Source of the DNA: Thauera sp.
GTDB lineage: Bacteria; Pseudomonadota; Gammaproteobacteria; Burkholderiales; Rhodocyclaceae
Length of the DNA stretch: 64,000 nt
NCBI GenBank assembly: GCA_017302295.1
Contig: JAFLDS010000003.1
Location: forward strand, 1 to 64,000
Direction of reading: 5' to 3'
In this document: piece after piece, positions 27,119 to 35,776 of the stretch
Numbering within the stretch: position 1 is the first letter of the stretch
Layout: each line of letters opens with the position of its first letter
Notes under the pieces: model-generated
What the model saw: only the letters and a program-made list of their open reading frames with translations
Databases searched by the model: none
What the model was told of the DNA's origin: nothing
Translations under genes and position numbers: made by a program

Positions 27119-27727
27119 TCAGCCCTTGTTCTCATGAAGCGTTGCATCAATGACACAGACGAGCCTGCTGATGAAGGCTTCGGCGTCAAGCGCCGGGTTG
27201 GTGATGCTGCGCAGGATTACTCCTCCGAACAAGGCCGAGAAGAGTTCCACGATCCCATCGATGATCCGCTCGTCGTCGGTATGCCCCGAGCGCAACCGGA
27301 TCTCACGTATCACTGCGGCCAATCCTCTTCGCCCGATAGCGTCCGCTTCTCGCACGATCTCCGCCACCTTCGGATTGCGCGCGGCCTCCGCAATAATCTC
27401 GACCTTCAATGCCGCCGCATGGGGGTCGAGTTGTTTCGTGATGGCTTCGCCAACATGCGCCCGCAGTCCAGATCGCGTTTTGGCGACCTCACGCAGAATC
27501 CCAGTCAATGCAAGGCGATGCTCGAGATCCTGCGCGACGATGGCGCCGATGATCGCGTCCTTGTTGTCGAAGTAGTGATAGATGTGCCCCGGACTCATGC
27601 CGGCAACCTTGGAGATTTGCGCAATGCTGGCGCCGTGAAAGCCGTGCTCACAGAAGCAACGCGCCGCCGCGGCAAGTATCTGGTGTCGGCGGCTATCGGC
27701 CCGCTTGCACTCGTTCGGCAGTTCCAT
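27119..27727 (-). CDS. TetR family transcriptional regulator
   Basis: This 202-residue regulator has an N-terminal HTH (RRHQILAAAARCFCEHGFHGASIAQISKVAGMSPGHIYHYFDNKDAII) typical of TetR, and a helical ligand domain with EIIAEAARNPKVAEIV, a segment seen in TetR_C_6-type members. It is transcribed toward the SDR/DUF3429/UbiB-like operon but ends in its own terminator. Twin palindromes in that operon's promoter are its likely targets; its own upstream region (27728-27865) shows no copy of them, so simple autoregulation is not evident. Confidence 0.92.
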   Translation of the reverse strand: MELPNECKRADSRRHQILAAAARCFCEHGFHGASIAQISKVAGMSPGHIYHYFDNKDAIIGAIVAQDLEHRLALTGILREVAKTRSGLRAHVGEAITKQLDPHAAALKVEIIAEAARNPKVAEIVREADAIGRRGLAAVIREIRLRSGHTDDERIIDGIVELFSALFGGVILRSITNPALDAEAFISRLVCVIDATLHENKG

Positions 27728-27865
27728 CCCGATCTAGTCCCCCGTATGGCTCGCGGCGAGCACTGGCGGTGTTTGAACGCGGCGCTTCACTTTCGCTTTG
27801 CGCCGGTTTTCGTCCGCGGCCCGCGACTGCGCGGGCGATCGCACGCGAACCCTCACATCCCCTGC

Positions 27866-29509
27866 TTACATCCCCTGGTAGATCGGCCCTTCGCCGCCCT
27901 GTGGCACAACCCAGTTGATGTTCTGGGTCGGGTCCTTGATGTCGCAGGTCTTGCAGTGCACGCAGTTCTGCGCGTTGATCTGCAGGCGCGGCACGTCGTT
28001 CTCGCGCACGATCTCGTAGACGCCGGCCGGGCAGTAGCGCTGCTCGGGCGCGTCGTACTGCGCCAGGTTCACGCCGATCGGCACCGACGCGTCCTTGAGC
28101 TGCAGGTGGCAGGGCTGGTCTTCCTCGTGGTTGGTGTTGGACAGGAAGACGGACGACAGCCGGTCGAAGGTCAGCACCCCGTCCGGTTTCGGGTAGGCGA
28201 TCTTCGCGCACTCGGCGGCGGGCCGGAGCTCGAGATGGTCGGCGCTGTTGTGCAGCGTCCAGGGCACCTTGCCCTTGAAGAGCTTCTGCTCGGCACCGAA
28301 GAGGAAGGAGCCCAGCCACAGGCCTTTCTTCATGTAGGGCTTGAAGTTGCGCGTCTTGTAGAGCTCCGCGTGCAGCCACGAATCCTGGAAGGCCGACGGA
28401 TAGGCGGTGAGCGCATCGCGCTGGCGCTGCGTCATAAGCGCCTCGAAGGCGGCGTCCGCGGCGAGCATGCCCGACTTGATTGCCGCATGGCTGCCCTTGA
28501 TGCGCGCGGCGTTCAAGAAACCGGCGTCGTCGCCGATCAGCGCGCCACCCGGGAAGATCAGCCGCGGCAGGCTCTGCAGGCCGCCGGCGGCAATGGCGCG
28601 TGCGCCATAGGCCAGGCGCTTGCCGCCTTCCAGATACTTGCGGATCTCCGGATGCGTCTTGTAGCGCTGCATCTCCTCGAAGGGCGACAGGTGCGGGTTG
28701 GTGTAGCCCAGGCCGACGACGAAGCCCACCGCAACGAGGTTGTCCTCCAGGTGATAGACGAAGCCGCCGCCGTAGGTGGCGTTGTCCATCGGCCAGCCGG
28801 CGGTGTGCACCACCAGGCCGGGGCGATGGTTCTCGGGCTTCACCTCCCACAGCTCCTTGAAGCCGAGGCCGTAGGTCTGCGGATCGACGCCGTCACGCAG
28901 GTTGTAGCGCGCCTCGAGCTGCTTGCCCAGGTGGCCGCGGCATCCCTCCGCGAAGAGGGTGTACTTGGCGTGCAGCTCCATGCCCGGCTGGTAGGCGGGG
29001 CCCGGCTCGCCATCGCGGCCCACGCCCATGTCGCCGGTGGCCACGCCCTTCACTGCGCCGGCCTCGTCGAACAGGATCTCGGCCCCGGCAAAGCCCGGAT
29101 AGACCTCCACCCCGAGCGCCTCGGCCTGCTCGCCTAGCCACTTCGCCACGTTCCCCAGGCGCACGATGTAGTTGCCGTGGTTGATCAGGGCGTCGGGCAC
29201 CAGGCCGTGAGGCACGGCGCGCGCACCGGTTTCGGTGAGCATCAGCACCTTGTCCTCGGTCACCGCGGTCTTGAGCGGCGCGCCCTGCGCCTTCCAGTCG
29301 GGGATCAGCTCGGTGAGCGCGCGCGGGTCCATCACCGCGCCCGACAGGATGTGGGCGCCGATCTCGGCGGCCTTCTCGATCAGGCACACCGAGACATCCT
29401 GGCCCTTGGCCGCGGCTAGTTGCTTGAGCTTGATCGCCGCGGTCAGCCCCGCAGGGCCGCCGCCGACGATCAGCACGTCAAATTCCATCGATTCGCGTTC
29501 GATGCTCAT
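27866..29509 (-). CDS. Electron transfer flavoprotein:ubiquinone oxidoreductase
   Basis: This 547-residue enzyme has an N-terminal FAD motif (DVLIVGGGPAGLTAAIKL), the GHL-type flavin loop in EGCRGHLGKQLEARY, ETF-QO segments (TYGLGFKELWEV; GGFVYHL; GALIGDDAGFLNAARIKGSHAA), and the C-terminal 4Fe-4S ligands CPAGVY...CVHCKTCDIKDP. It passes electrons from ETF to the quinone pool. It lies 33 bp downstream of an SDR gene that carries regulon site A, so this respiratory outlet is co-induced with the catabolic genes. etfA and etfB lie 4-6 kb away in the same island, as expected for acyl-CoA dehydrogenase-driven catabolism. Confidence 0.96.
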   Translation of the reverse strand: MSIERESMEFDVLIVGGGPAGLTAAIKLKQLAAAKGQDVSVCLIEKAAEIGAHILSGAVMDPRALTELIPDWKAQGAPLKTAVTEDKVLMLTETGARAVPHGLVPDALINHGNYIVRLGNVAKWLGEQAEALGVEVYPGFAGAEILFDEAGAVKGVATGDMGVGRDGEPGPAYQPGMELHAKYTLFAEGCRGHLGKQLEARYNLRDGVDPQTYGLGFKELWEVKPENHRPGLVVHTAGWPMDNATYGGGFVYHLEDNLVAVGFVVGLGYTNPHLSPFEEMQRYKTHPEIRKYLEGGKRLAYGARAIAAGGLQSLPRLIFPGGALIGDDAGFLNAARIKGSHAAIKSGMLAADAAFEALMTQRQRDALTAYPSAFQDSWLHAELYKTRNFKPYMKKGLWLGSFLFGAEQKLFKGKVPWTLHNSADHLELRPAAECAKIAYPKPDGVLTFDRLSSVFLSNTNHEEDQPCHLQLKDASVPIGVNLAQYDAPEQRYCPAGVYEIVRENDVPRLQINAQNCVHCKTCDIKDPTQNINWVVPQGGEGPIYQGM

Positions 29510-29542
29510 GAAAAACAGACTCCCGTATCGAAAACAGCCGGC

Positions 29543-30397
29543 TCAGGCACTGGCGGGCGCTGCCGCACGCCAGTCCGGCACGATGCCTTGCTCGAGGGCA
29601 AAAGGCTGGGCCTGGATGGTCCGGCGCTGAAACGCCGGCGCCTCGGGCGAGGTTGCCAGCCAGCACAGGACCGCCGCCGGCACTTCAGGCGGCGCCACAC
29701 CCTTGCGCATTGCAAGCACACCCTTCTCGCCGATGGTGGCGCGCAAGGCCTCGGTCGTGACCACGCCCGGATTGATGGTGTACGCACGGATGCCTTGATC
29801 GCCGAATTCAGCCGCCAGCACGCCCGACAGCCGTGACACCGCGGCCTTGCCCGCGCCATAGGCATAGCCCCAGCCGCCCTTCCCCGCAGCCACCGGCGGG
29901 TCGCTCTCGCCCGCGCCCGAGCTCACGTTGATCACCGTGCCGCCGCCTTGCGCCAGCATCGCAGGCAGCAGGCACTGCGTCAGCACCACCGGCGCCATCA
30001 CGTAACCCTGGAAGACGCGCTCGAGGGTGTCGAGCCCGAGCGACATGAACGGCAAGTTGAGATCGCTGCCCTGGTAGATCGCGTTGTTGACCAGCACATC
30101 GACCCTGCCGAAGCGCTCCAGCACCGCCGCCGCAGCGGCACGCACCGAGGCCTCGTCGAGCAGGTCCATGCGCACTGCAAAGGCTTCGCGCCCAAGCGCC
30201 CGAACCGCCGCCGCGGTTGCCGCCAGACTGCCGGCGAGGGGGCGGCCATCCGGATGGGTCAGCGCGTGTTGATGCGTCTCGCCCTCTTCCAATGTGCGCG
30301 CGCTGATCGCGACGTCGAAACCGGCACGTGCGAAGGCCAGCGCCGTCTCGCGCCCGATTCCCCGGCTGGCGCCGGTTACGAAGGCCACCTTGCTCAT
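29543..30397 (-). CDS. SDR family oxidoreductase
   Basis: This 284-residue classical SDR has TGASRGIG (8-15), VDVLVNNAIY (NNAG variant), and YAYGAGKAAVSRL with the YxxxK catalytic pair (the motif reads Y-G-A-G-K). It has a longer loop after strand beta2 (EEGETHQHALTHPDGRPL) than FabG. It is the first gene of an operon with ETF:quinone oxidoreductase. Regulon site A lies 55 bp upstream with a TAGACT -10-like element at 30426-30431 giving a short leader. The substrate is likely a pathway alcohol or ketone. Confidence 0.9.
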   Translation of the reverse strand: MSKVAFVTGASRGIGRETALAFARAGFDVAISARTLEEGETHQHALTHPDGRPLAGSLAATAAAVRALGREAFAVRMDLLDEASVRAAAAAVLERFGRVDVLVNNAIYQGSDLNLPFMSLGLDTLERVFQGYVMAPVVLTQCLLPAMLAQGGGTVINVSSGAGESDPPVAAGKGGWGYAYGAGKAAVSRLSGVLAAEFGDQGIRAYTINPGVVTTEALRATIGEKGVLAMRKGVAPPEVPAAVLCWLATSPEAPAFQRRTIQAQPFALEQGIVPDWRAAAPASA

Positions 30398-30451
30398 CCC
30401 TACCCCTTCACGAATGTATCAGACCAGTCTAGAGCCGGTCCGGCAGTGCGT

Positions 30452-30470
30452 CATCGTCGGTTCGGACCAT
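30452..30470 (-). promoter_or_regulatory. Regulon site A (SDR/ETF-QO operon)
   Basis: Read toward the gene: ATGGTCC-GAAC-CGACGATG, matching the consensus TTTAGTCC-N4-GGACGATG. A -10-like TAGACT starts 20 bp downstream (30426-30431, minus strand). Confidence 0.65.
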
Positions 30471-30471
30471 G

Positions 30472-30492
30472 AAAAAACGGCCACGCGGGCCG
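30472..30492 (-). terminator. Intrinsic terminator of the HsdA-like gene
   Basis: On the minus strand CGGCC-CGCGT-GGCCG is followed by six T (plus-strand A-run 30472-30477). It lies 32 bp after the SDR stop at 30524 and overlaps the promoter zone of the next operon. Confidence 0.75.
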
Positions 30493-30523
30493 CTTTGCGG
30501 AACATGAGTGCCCTGCGGCAGCG

Positions 30524-31291
30524 TCAGAAACGGTCGCTGCGGGTCATCGCGTCCATGCCGCCATCGACGAAGAGCACGGTGCCATGCACGAAGCTGGCCT
30601 GGTCCGACTGCAGGAAGAAGACCGCGTTGGCGATCTCGTCCGGGGCGCTGTTGCGGCCTATCGGCGCGACGAAGTTGCGGATGGCCTCGCCATAGCGGGG
30701 ATCGGCCCGCGACGCGTCCAGCAGCGGCGTCTCGACAGCGCCGGGGGCGACGACGTTGACGCGGATACCCTTCGGTCCCAAGGCCACCGCCTTGCGGCGG
30801 GCGTACACGGTGACCGCATACTTCGAACCCGCATAGGCTGCCTGCGGCATCGCCATCGCATCGGCCTGCGCCAGGGCGCCTGCCTCGTCGCCCGCCAGCA
30901 TTGCGCCCACCATCGGCAGCTTGTCCATGCCCGGATGGACCGAAGCAACCGAGCCGATCAGCACCACCGAGGGTTTGCTCCCCCGCGCCAGCGCCTCTTC
31001 CAGCCCGTCGACGATCTCGGTCATGCCAAAATAATTGACGCCGACGATCACGCTGCTCGAGGGGGCGGTCGGTCCGAGCCCGGCGCAGCACACCAGACCA
31101 TCGAGCACGCCGCCGCATGCTGACAGCGCCGCCTCGACGGCCGCCTTGCGACCCGCTGCGGTGGACAGGTCGGCGACGATGTCGGCGTTCTGGCGGTCGA
31201 TGCCGATGACGCGGTGGCCCGCGCCTTTCAGTTGCGCGCAGACGGCTGCGCCGATGCCCGATGCGGAGCCAGTGACGACGGTAACGGCCAT
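30524..31291 (-). CDS. 3-alpha-hydroxysteroid dehydrogenase/carbonyl reductase-like SDR
   Basis: The 255-residue protein closely resembles Comamonas testosteroni HsdA along its length as I recall it: VTGSASGIGAAV, VIGIDRQNADIVADLST, DGLVCCAGLGP, VNYFGMTEIVDGL, YAGSKYAVTV (YxxxK), NVVAPGAVETPLL, DPRYGEAI, and a FVHGTVLFVDGGMDAM end. HsdA oxidises 3-alpha-hydroxysteroids with NAD and reduces carbonyls. The start at ATG 31291 has GGGAG seven bases upstream; an earlier ATG at 31366 is at the promoter. It is monocistronic, with its own terminator and regulon site B. This is the strongest single pointer to a steroid-like substrate, though the family also acts on other ketones. Confidence 0.85.
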   Translation of the reverse strand: MAVTVVTGSASGIGAAVCAQLKGAGHRVIGIDRQNADIVADLSTAAGRKAAVEAALSACGGVLDGLVCCAGLGPTAPSSSVIVGVNYFGMTEIVDGLEEALARGSKPSVVLIGSVASVHPGMDKLPMVGAMLAGDEAGALAQADAMAMPQAAYAGSKYAVTVYARRKAVALGPKGIRVNVVAPGAVETPLLDASRADPRYGEAIRNFVAPIGRNSAPDEIANAVFFLQSDQASFVHGTVLFVDGGMDAMTRSDRF

Positions 31292-31363
31292 GAGACACTC
31301 CCTGGATGCCCGAGACGGGCCAATTGATGATTCGACAGTATCCCGGCCGTTTTCCCCCGACGG

Positions 31364-31383
31364 CATCGTCCGGGCGGACTAAA
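31364..31383 (-). promoter_or_regulatory. Regulon site B (HsdA-like SDR)
   Basis: Read toward the gene: TTTAGTCC-GCCC-GGACGATG, a full match to the consensus. GATACT, a -10-like hexamer, lies 21 bp downstream at 31337-31342 on the minus strand. Confidence 0.75.
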
Positions 31384-31453
31384 CGCGCCGCTTGATATTC
31401 GGCCTAAAATCGAACAACTCCCACGCCCGTTAGATCATCGAGGAACTCGCGTC

Positions 31454-32344
31454 ATGACCCAGCTGAAGACCCTCATCGCCGCCATGATGCTCGGCGGCGC
31501 CATGCTGACCAGTCCGCTCGAGGCCGCTGATCCGGCGCCGCCCGCCAACGCCGCAGCGCTGAAGGCCAGCAGCGAGATTGCACGGACACAGGTCCTGCTC
31601 GATCGCGCAGAGGCGCATCTGCGCGCGCAGGGCGACCAGGCGATGGCGAGCTTCAGCCGTGCCGGTGAGTTCGTGGACGGCGAACTGTACGTCTACGTGA
31701 TCGACACTCAAGGCAATTTCCTCGCCAGCGGTGGCAGCTCGACCACGCTGATCGGACGCAACGTGAACGAGCTGACCGACTCGGATGGGCGCCACTTCAT
31801 CCGCGAGATCCTCGATGCCGCCAAGGTGAAGCCGAGCGGGCGGATCGAGTATCGCTGGAACAACCCGATCCGGGGCGGCAACGAACCCAAGATCGCGACC
31901 TATCGCAAAGTTGGAGAGCGCGTCCTGGTCGTCGGCTACTACGCCCCCAACGCCAGCTTCGAGTTGGCGAAATCCCTGGTCTGGCGCGCGGTGCACGAGC
32001 TGAAGATCAGCGGAGAGGCTGCGTTCGCCCGCCTCGGCAGCCTCAATGGTGGCTTCGTTCAGGACGATCTCTACGTCTTCGTGATCGGCATCGAAGACGG
32101 CATCGTGCACGTCCACGGCGGCCAACCACGCCAGGTCGGGCGCAAGGCTGCCGACATCGTGGACGTCAATGGCAAGCGCTTTCTGGTGGAGATGATCGAG
32201 CTTGCCCGGAAGAAGGGCGAGGGCGAGGTCCGCTACACCTTTCGCAACCCGCTCACGCTCAAGAACGAGAACAAGCGCAGCTACATCGTGCGGGTGGGCG
32301 ATTACGTGGTCGGCGCTGGCGCCTACGACAACGCCGCACGCTGA
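31454..32344 (+). CDS. Secreted protein with two tandem Cache-type sensor domains
   Basis: This 296-residue protein has a Sec signal peptide (TLIAAMMLGGAMLTSPLEA) followed by two repeats of the same fold. Repeat 1 has GELYVYVIDTQGNFLASGG, LIGRNVNELTDSDGRHFIREIL and YRKVGERVLVVGYYAPN. Repeat 2 has DDLYVFVIGIEDGIVHVHGG, QVGRKAADIVDVNGKRFLVEMI and YIVRVGDYVVGAGAYD. These are sCache_2-like small-molecule sensor domains, normally the periplasmic part of kinases or chemoreceptors. Here no transmembrane or signalling domain follows, so it may be a free periplasmic binding protein. It is convergent with the luxR-type gene. The ATG at 31454 has GAGGA nine bases upstream. Confidence 0.82.
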   Translation: MTQLKTLIAAMMLGGAMLTSPLEAADPAPPANAAALKASSEIARTQVLLDRAEAHLRAQGDQAMASFSRAGEFVDGELYVYVIDTQGNFLASGGSSTTLIGRNVNELTDSDGRHFIREILDAAKVKPSGRIEYRWNNPIRGGNEPKIATYRKVGERVLVVGYYAPNASFELAKSLVWRAVHELKISGEAAFARLGSLNGGFVQDDLYVFVIGIEDGIVHVHGGQPRQVGRKAADIVDVNGKRFLVEMIELARKKGEGEVRYTFRNPLTLKNENKRSYIVRVGDYVVGAGAYDNAAR

Positions 32345-32393
32345 GACGTGGGGGTTTGCGGCGCGGACGCAGCCGCAGCCCTGCCCTCGCCGG

Positions 32394-33533
32394 TCAGTCG
32401 CGCCGGCTGAGGGCCGCGACGCTGTTGAGCATGATGCGCACCAGTTCGGTCTGCCGGCGGACGCCAGTCTTGGAGAAAATCGAGCGCAGGTGGGCGCGCG
32501 CGGTGTTGCGGCGGATGTTCAGCGCCTCGGCCGCCTCTTCCAGCGACAGGCCGTTGGCCAGTTCCATCGCGAGTGCAGTCTCGGCGGGCGTGAGGTTGAA
32601 GAGTTGCTTCGCAGCCGCCGTGCTCGCCAGCGACTTGCCGGCCGCGTCACGGATATACACCACCGCCGACGGCTGCCCCTTGCCTTCCGCCCATTCCTGC
32701 GAGTGCACCGGCTCGACGACCACGCCGAGGTTGACCTGGCCCGAAGGGCGCGACACGGACATCGCCGACGCCACCGCCAGCGGGTCGCCCGAATGCCGCG
32801 CAAAAGCGTTGCGGATCAACTGCTGCAGTTCGCGGTTATCGCTCGGATAGGAGGCCTCCAGCCGGCCGCCCACGAGCTTGAGGCCGTCATTGGCCGCCAG
32901 CAGCTCACGCGCAATCAGGTTTTGCTCGAGCACCTTGCCGGTGTCGTCGAGCACCAGCGTGCCCACGGACAAGCGCCCGATCGCCTGCGAATACAGGCTG
33001 CCGAGCGATTCGCTGCGATCGAGCAGGTTGTGAATGTGCAGCGCACGACGCAGGTGGGGCAACAAGGTCTCGCAGCGCGCGCGATCGAGCGCGCTGAACC
33101 GGGGCGCCGCCTCGCCGCGCGTGATCCGGAAGCGCAACTTGCCGGAATCAGGCGTCGAGATGTCGACACCCATGACGTGGAACACGTCGACCGGGGCGCA
33201 CCAGTGCTGGTAGTAGGCCGTGCGCCGCCATTCGCCCTCGGTCATCAGGTCCTCGACGGTGAAGACCTTGTCGATGGGCTGATTGATGAAGGGCGTCATC
33301 GAATGGCCGTAGGGCAGATAGGTGACCTTGTCGCCCCCTTCCACCCCCACGGCGATCATCATGCCCAACTCACTCTCGTCGGGACTGCGCAGGATCAGGG
33401 TGACGTAGTTGGCCTCGAACAGGACGCGGAACATCTCGAGCGCCTCGCCCCAGCGCCGGCTGTCGAGCGAGGCATCGTAAAGCGCCGACACGATACGGTC
33501 GTATTCGCCCAACTCCAGTTCGATCGCTTTCAA
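32394..33533 (-). CDS. LuxR-type transcriptional regulator with PAS-like N-terminus (TeiR-like)
   Basis: This 379-residue protein has a C-terminal LuxR/GerE helix-turn-helix (LTPAETALAMELANGLSLEEAAEALNIRRNTARAHLRSIFSKTG) and a long N-terminal region with a PAS-like part (~180-300). There is no receiver or autoinducer domain. Size and layout match steroid-cluster LuxR regulators such as TeiR of Comamonas. It lies 48 bp after etfA and should be the last gene of the SDR-OYE-MaoC-etfBA operon, so it would be produced by the regulon it probably controls. I prefer TTG 33533, seven bases after GAGGGG, over TTG 33548. The inducer is unknown. Confidence 0.88.
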   Translation of the reverse strand: MKAIELELGEYDRIVSALYDASLDSRRWGEALEMFRVLFEANYVTLILRSPDESELGMMIAVGVEGGDKVTYLPYGHSMTPFINQPIDKVFTVEDLMTEGEWRRTAYYQHWCAPVDVFHVMGVDISTPDSGKLRFRITRGEAAPRFSALDRARCETLLPHLRRALHIHNLLDRSESLGSLYSQAIGRLSVGTLVLDDTGKVLEQNLIARELLAANDGLKLVGGRLEASYPSDNRELQQLIRNAFARHSGDPLAVASAMSVSRPSGQVNLGVVVEPVHSQEWAEGKGQPSAVVYIRDAAGKSLASTAAAKQLFNLTPAETALAMELANGLSLEEAAEALNIRRNTARAHLRSIFSKTGVRRQTELVRIMLNSVAALSRRD

Positions 33534-33581
33534 TCCCCTTCCCCTCAAATTTCTGGCGAGCGGGCCCGAGGGCCCGCCGAT

Positions 33582-34529
33582 TCACCCTGCTGACAAGCTC
33601 GTCGTCAACGCAGGCACCGCATCGAACAGGTCGGCAACGAGGCCGTAGTCGGCAACCTGGAAGATCGGCGCATCCGGATCCTTGTTGATCGCCACGATCA
33701 CCTTGGAGTCCTTCATGCCGGCCAGGTGCTGGATGGCGCCCGAGATCCCGACCGCCACATACAAGCCCGGCGCGACAATCTTGCCGGTCTGCCCGACCTG
33801 ATAGTCGTTGGGCACGAAGCCCGCATCGACCGCTGCGCGCGACGCACCCAGCGCCGCACCCAGCGTGTCGGCAAGCGGGTCGAGCAGGCGGTGATAGTTT
33901 TCGCCATTGCCCAGCCCGCGCCCACCAGATACGACGATTGCCGCTGCACCGAGTTCCGGCCGTTCGGACTTGCTCAATTCACGACCGAGCACGCGCGACA
34001 AGCCCAGGTCGGGGCCGGCCGCGATCGCCTCGACTGTCGCGCCGCCACCGCTGCCCGCAGCATCGAAGGCTGTCGTGCGTATGGTGAGGACGTCCACCGG
34101 CTGATCCGACTCTACCGCGACCATGACGTTGCCGGCGTAAATCGGGCGCTCGTAACGTCCCGGCGCAGCGATCGCGACCACGTCCGAAACCGCCGCGATA
34201 TCGAGCAGCGCGGCGACGCGAGGGGCGAGATTCTTGCCGAAACTCGTGGCCCCGACAAGCACCGCGCGGTAGCCGCCCTCGCCCGCCACCCGCTGTGCCA
34301 GCACGGCGAGGTTCTCGGCCAGGGGCTCGGCGTAATGCGGCGCCTCGACCTTCAGCACGCGCGACACACCCGCAATCGACTGGGCCTGCGCCACCGCAGC
34401 GTCGCAGCCCTGCCCCGCAACCAGCACATCGATGTCGCCGCCGAAACGGGCTGCGGCCGTCACCGCGTTCAGGGTCGCCGTCGCCAGACGGCTGTTATCG
34501 TGCTCTGCAATGACCAGTGTCTTCATCAT
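33582..34529 (-). CDS. etfA: Electron transfer flavoprotein alpha subunit
   Basis: This 315-residue protein has the ETF-alpha N-terminal domain ([20 protein letters not shown]) and the C-terminal FAD-binding domain with [42 protein letters not shown] and [20 protein letters not shown]. It carries FAD and moves electrons from acyl-CoA dehydrogenases to ETF:quinone oxidoreductase. It follows etfB by five bases. This pair is embedded in the catabolic operon, so it is probably a pathway-dedicated ETF instead of the housekeeping one. Confidence 0.96.
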   Translation of the reverse strand: MMKTLVIAEHDNSRLATATLNAVTAAARFGGDIDVLVAGQGCDAAVAQAQSIAGVSRVLKVEAPHYAEPLAENLAVLAQRVAGEGGYRAVLVGATSFGKNLAPRVAALLDIAAVSDVVAIAAPGRYERPIYAGNVMVAVESDQPVDVLTIRTTAFDAAGSGGGATVEAIAAGPDLGLSRVLGRELSKSERPELGAAAIVVSGGRGLGNGENYHRLLDPLADTLGAALGASRAAVDAGFVPNDYQVGQTGKIVAPGLYVAVGISGAIQHLAGMKDSKVIVAINKDPDAPIFQVADYGLVADLFDAVPALTTSLSAG

Positions 34530-34534
34530 CTGCC

Positions 34535-35284
34535 TCAGATCACCTTCGCTTCGTTGCGAAGCTTATTCACCAGTTCGGCCACGTCGGCCACCTTGACGCC
34601 GCCCTTGCGCGCCGCCGGCTCGGCATGTCGCACATGGCGGAGGCGCGGCGCGACATCCACGCCAAGCTCGCCTGCAGCGACCACGTCCAGCGGCTTCTTC
34701 TTCGCCTTCATGATGTTGGGCAGGGTGGCATAGCGCGGCTCGTTCAGGCGCAGGTCAGCGGTGACGACCGCCGGCAGCTTGAGTTCGATCGTCTCCAGGC
34801 CACCGTCGATCTCGCGCGTCACCGCCACCACGCCCTCGCCCACCGCGACCTTGGAAGCAAAGGTGGCCTGCGGCCAGCCCATCAGCGCGGCCAGCATCTG
34901 GCCGGTCTGGTTGGCGTCGTCGTCGATCGCCTGCTTGCCGCAGATAACCATCTGCGGCTGCTCGCGCTCGGCCACCGCCTTCAGCAGCTTGGCCACCGCC
35001 AGCGGCTGCAGTTCCGCATCCGTTTCGACGAGGATGGCACGATCGGCACCCATCGCCAGCGCGCTGCGCAGGGTTTCCTGGCATGCGGAGGTGCCGCAAC
35101 TGACCGCGACCACCTCGGTGGCGACGCCAGCTTCCTTGAGGCGTACCGCCTCCTCGACAGCGATCTCGTCGAAGGGGTTGATCGACATCTTCACGCCGGT
35201 CAGCTCGACCCCGCTCTGGTCGGACTTGACCCGCACCTTCACGTTGTAATCGACGACCCGCTTAATCGGGACAAGAATCTTCAA
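34535..35284 (-). CDS. etfB: Electron transfer flavoprotein beta subunit
   Basis: This 249-residue protein begins [19 protein letters not shown] and shows the ETF-beta signatures [58 protein letters not shown] and [27 protein letters not shown]. It binds AMP structurally and docks on acyl-CoA dehydrogenases. It lies 39 bp after the MaoC gene and directly before etfA in the SDR-OYE-MaoC-etfBA-luxR operon. Confidence 0.96.
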   Translation of the reverse strand: MKILVPIKRVVDYNVKVRVKSDQSGVELTGVKMSINPFDEIAVEEAVRLKEAGVATEVVAVSCGTSACQETLRSALAMGADRAILVETDAELQPLAVAKLLKAVAEREQPQMVICGKQAIDDDANQTGQMLAALMGWPQATFASKVAVGEGVVAVTREIDGGLETIELKLPAVVTADLRLNEPRYATLPNIMKAKKKPLDVVAAGELGVDVAPRLRHVRHAEPAARKGGVKVADVAELVNKLRNEAKVI

Positions 35285-35323
35285 GGCGTTCTCCTTGCGA
35301 ATTATCGGAATCTGGACGCTGTC

Positions 35324-35776
35324 TCAGGCCGCGAGGGGCTCGCGGCGCAGCATCACGACATGTGCATCGAAACTGATCAGCAACTCATCGCGCTGGTTGA
35401 GCAGTTCGAAGCGTGAAATCAGCAGGCCGCGCTCGAGCCGGCTGCCCGGAGCACGCTCGACGTGGGTGACGCGGGCGCGCAGCTCGTCGCCTGCGACGCC
35501 CGGCCGGTGAAAGCGCAGCTTTTCCCATCCGCGGCCGGCGATCGAAGCCGTCTCGTCGGTGGGAATGCTGTGGCTCAGGCGGATCGTCACCGACAACAGG
35601 TGCACGCCGGCCGCAAACAGCTGGCCGATCGGCGATTTCGCCGCCGCAGCTTCATCCACGTGTGGCGGGAACGGATCCCACTCGCTGGCGAAGGACTTGA
35701 TGTTGTCGGCGGTGAGCAGGTAGCGCGCGGACGATTCGCGCGGCTCGTCGAGGACGACATCTTCCCAGTAGATCAT
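35324..35776 (-). CDS. MaoC-like dehydratase/hydratase domain protein
   Basis: This 150-residue single hotdog-fold protein has DNIKSFASEWDPFPPHVDE, a variant of the MaoC hydratase motif, then SPIGQLFAAGVHLLSVTIRL and a C-terminal strand set (LRARVTHVERAPGSRLERGLLISRFELLNQRDELLISF). Relatives hydrate enoyl-CoA thioesters. The usual Asp-x4-His pair appears as D-P-F-P-P-H, one residue different in spacing from textbook examples. Its ATG overlaps the OYE stop (35773-35776). Probably a side-chain or ring beta-oxidation hydratase of this pathway. Confidence 0.82.
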   Translation of the reverse strand: MIYWEDVVLDEPRESSARYLLTADNIKSFASEWDPFPPHVDEAAAAKSPIGQLFAAGVHLLSVTIRLSHSIPTDETASIAGRGWEKLRFHRPGVAGDELRARVTHVERAPGSRLERGLLISRFELLNQRDELLISFDAHVVMLRREPLAA

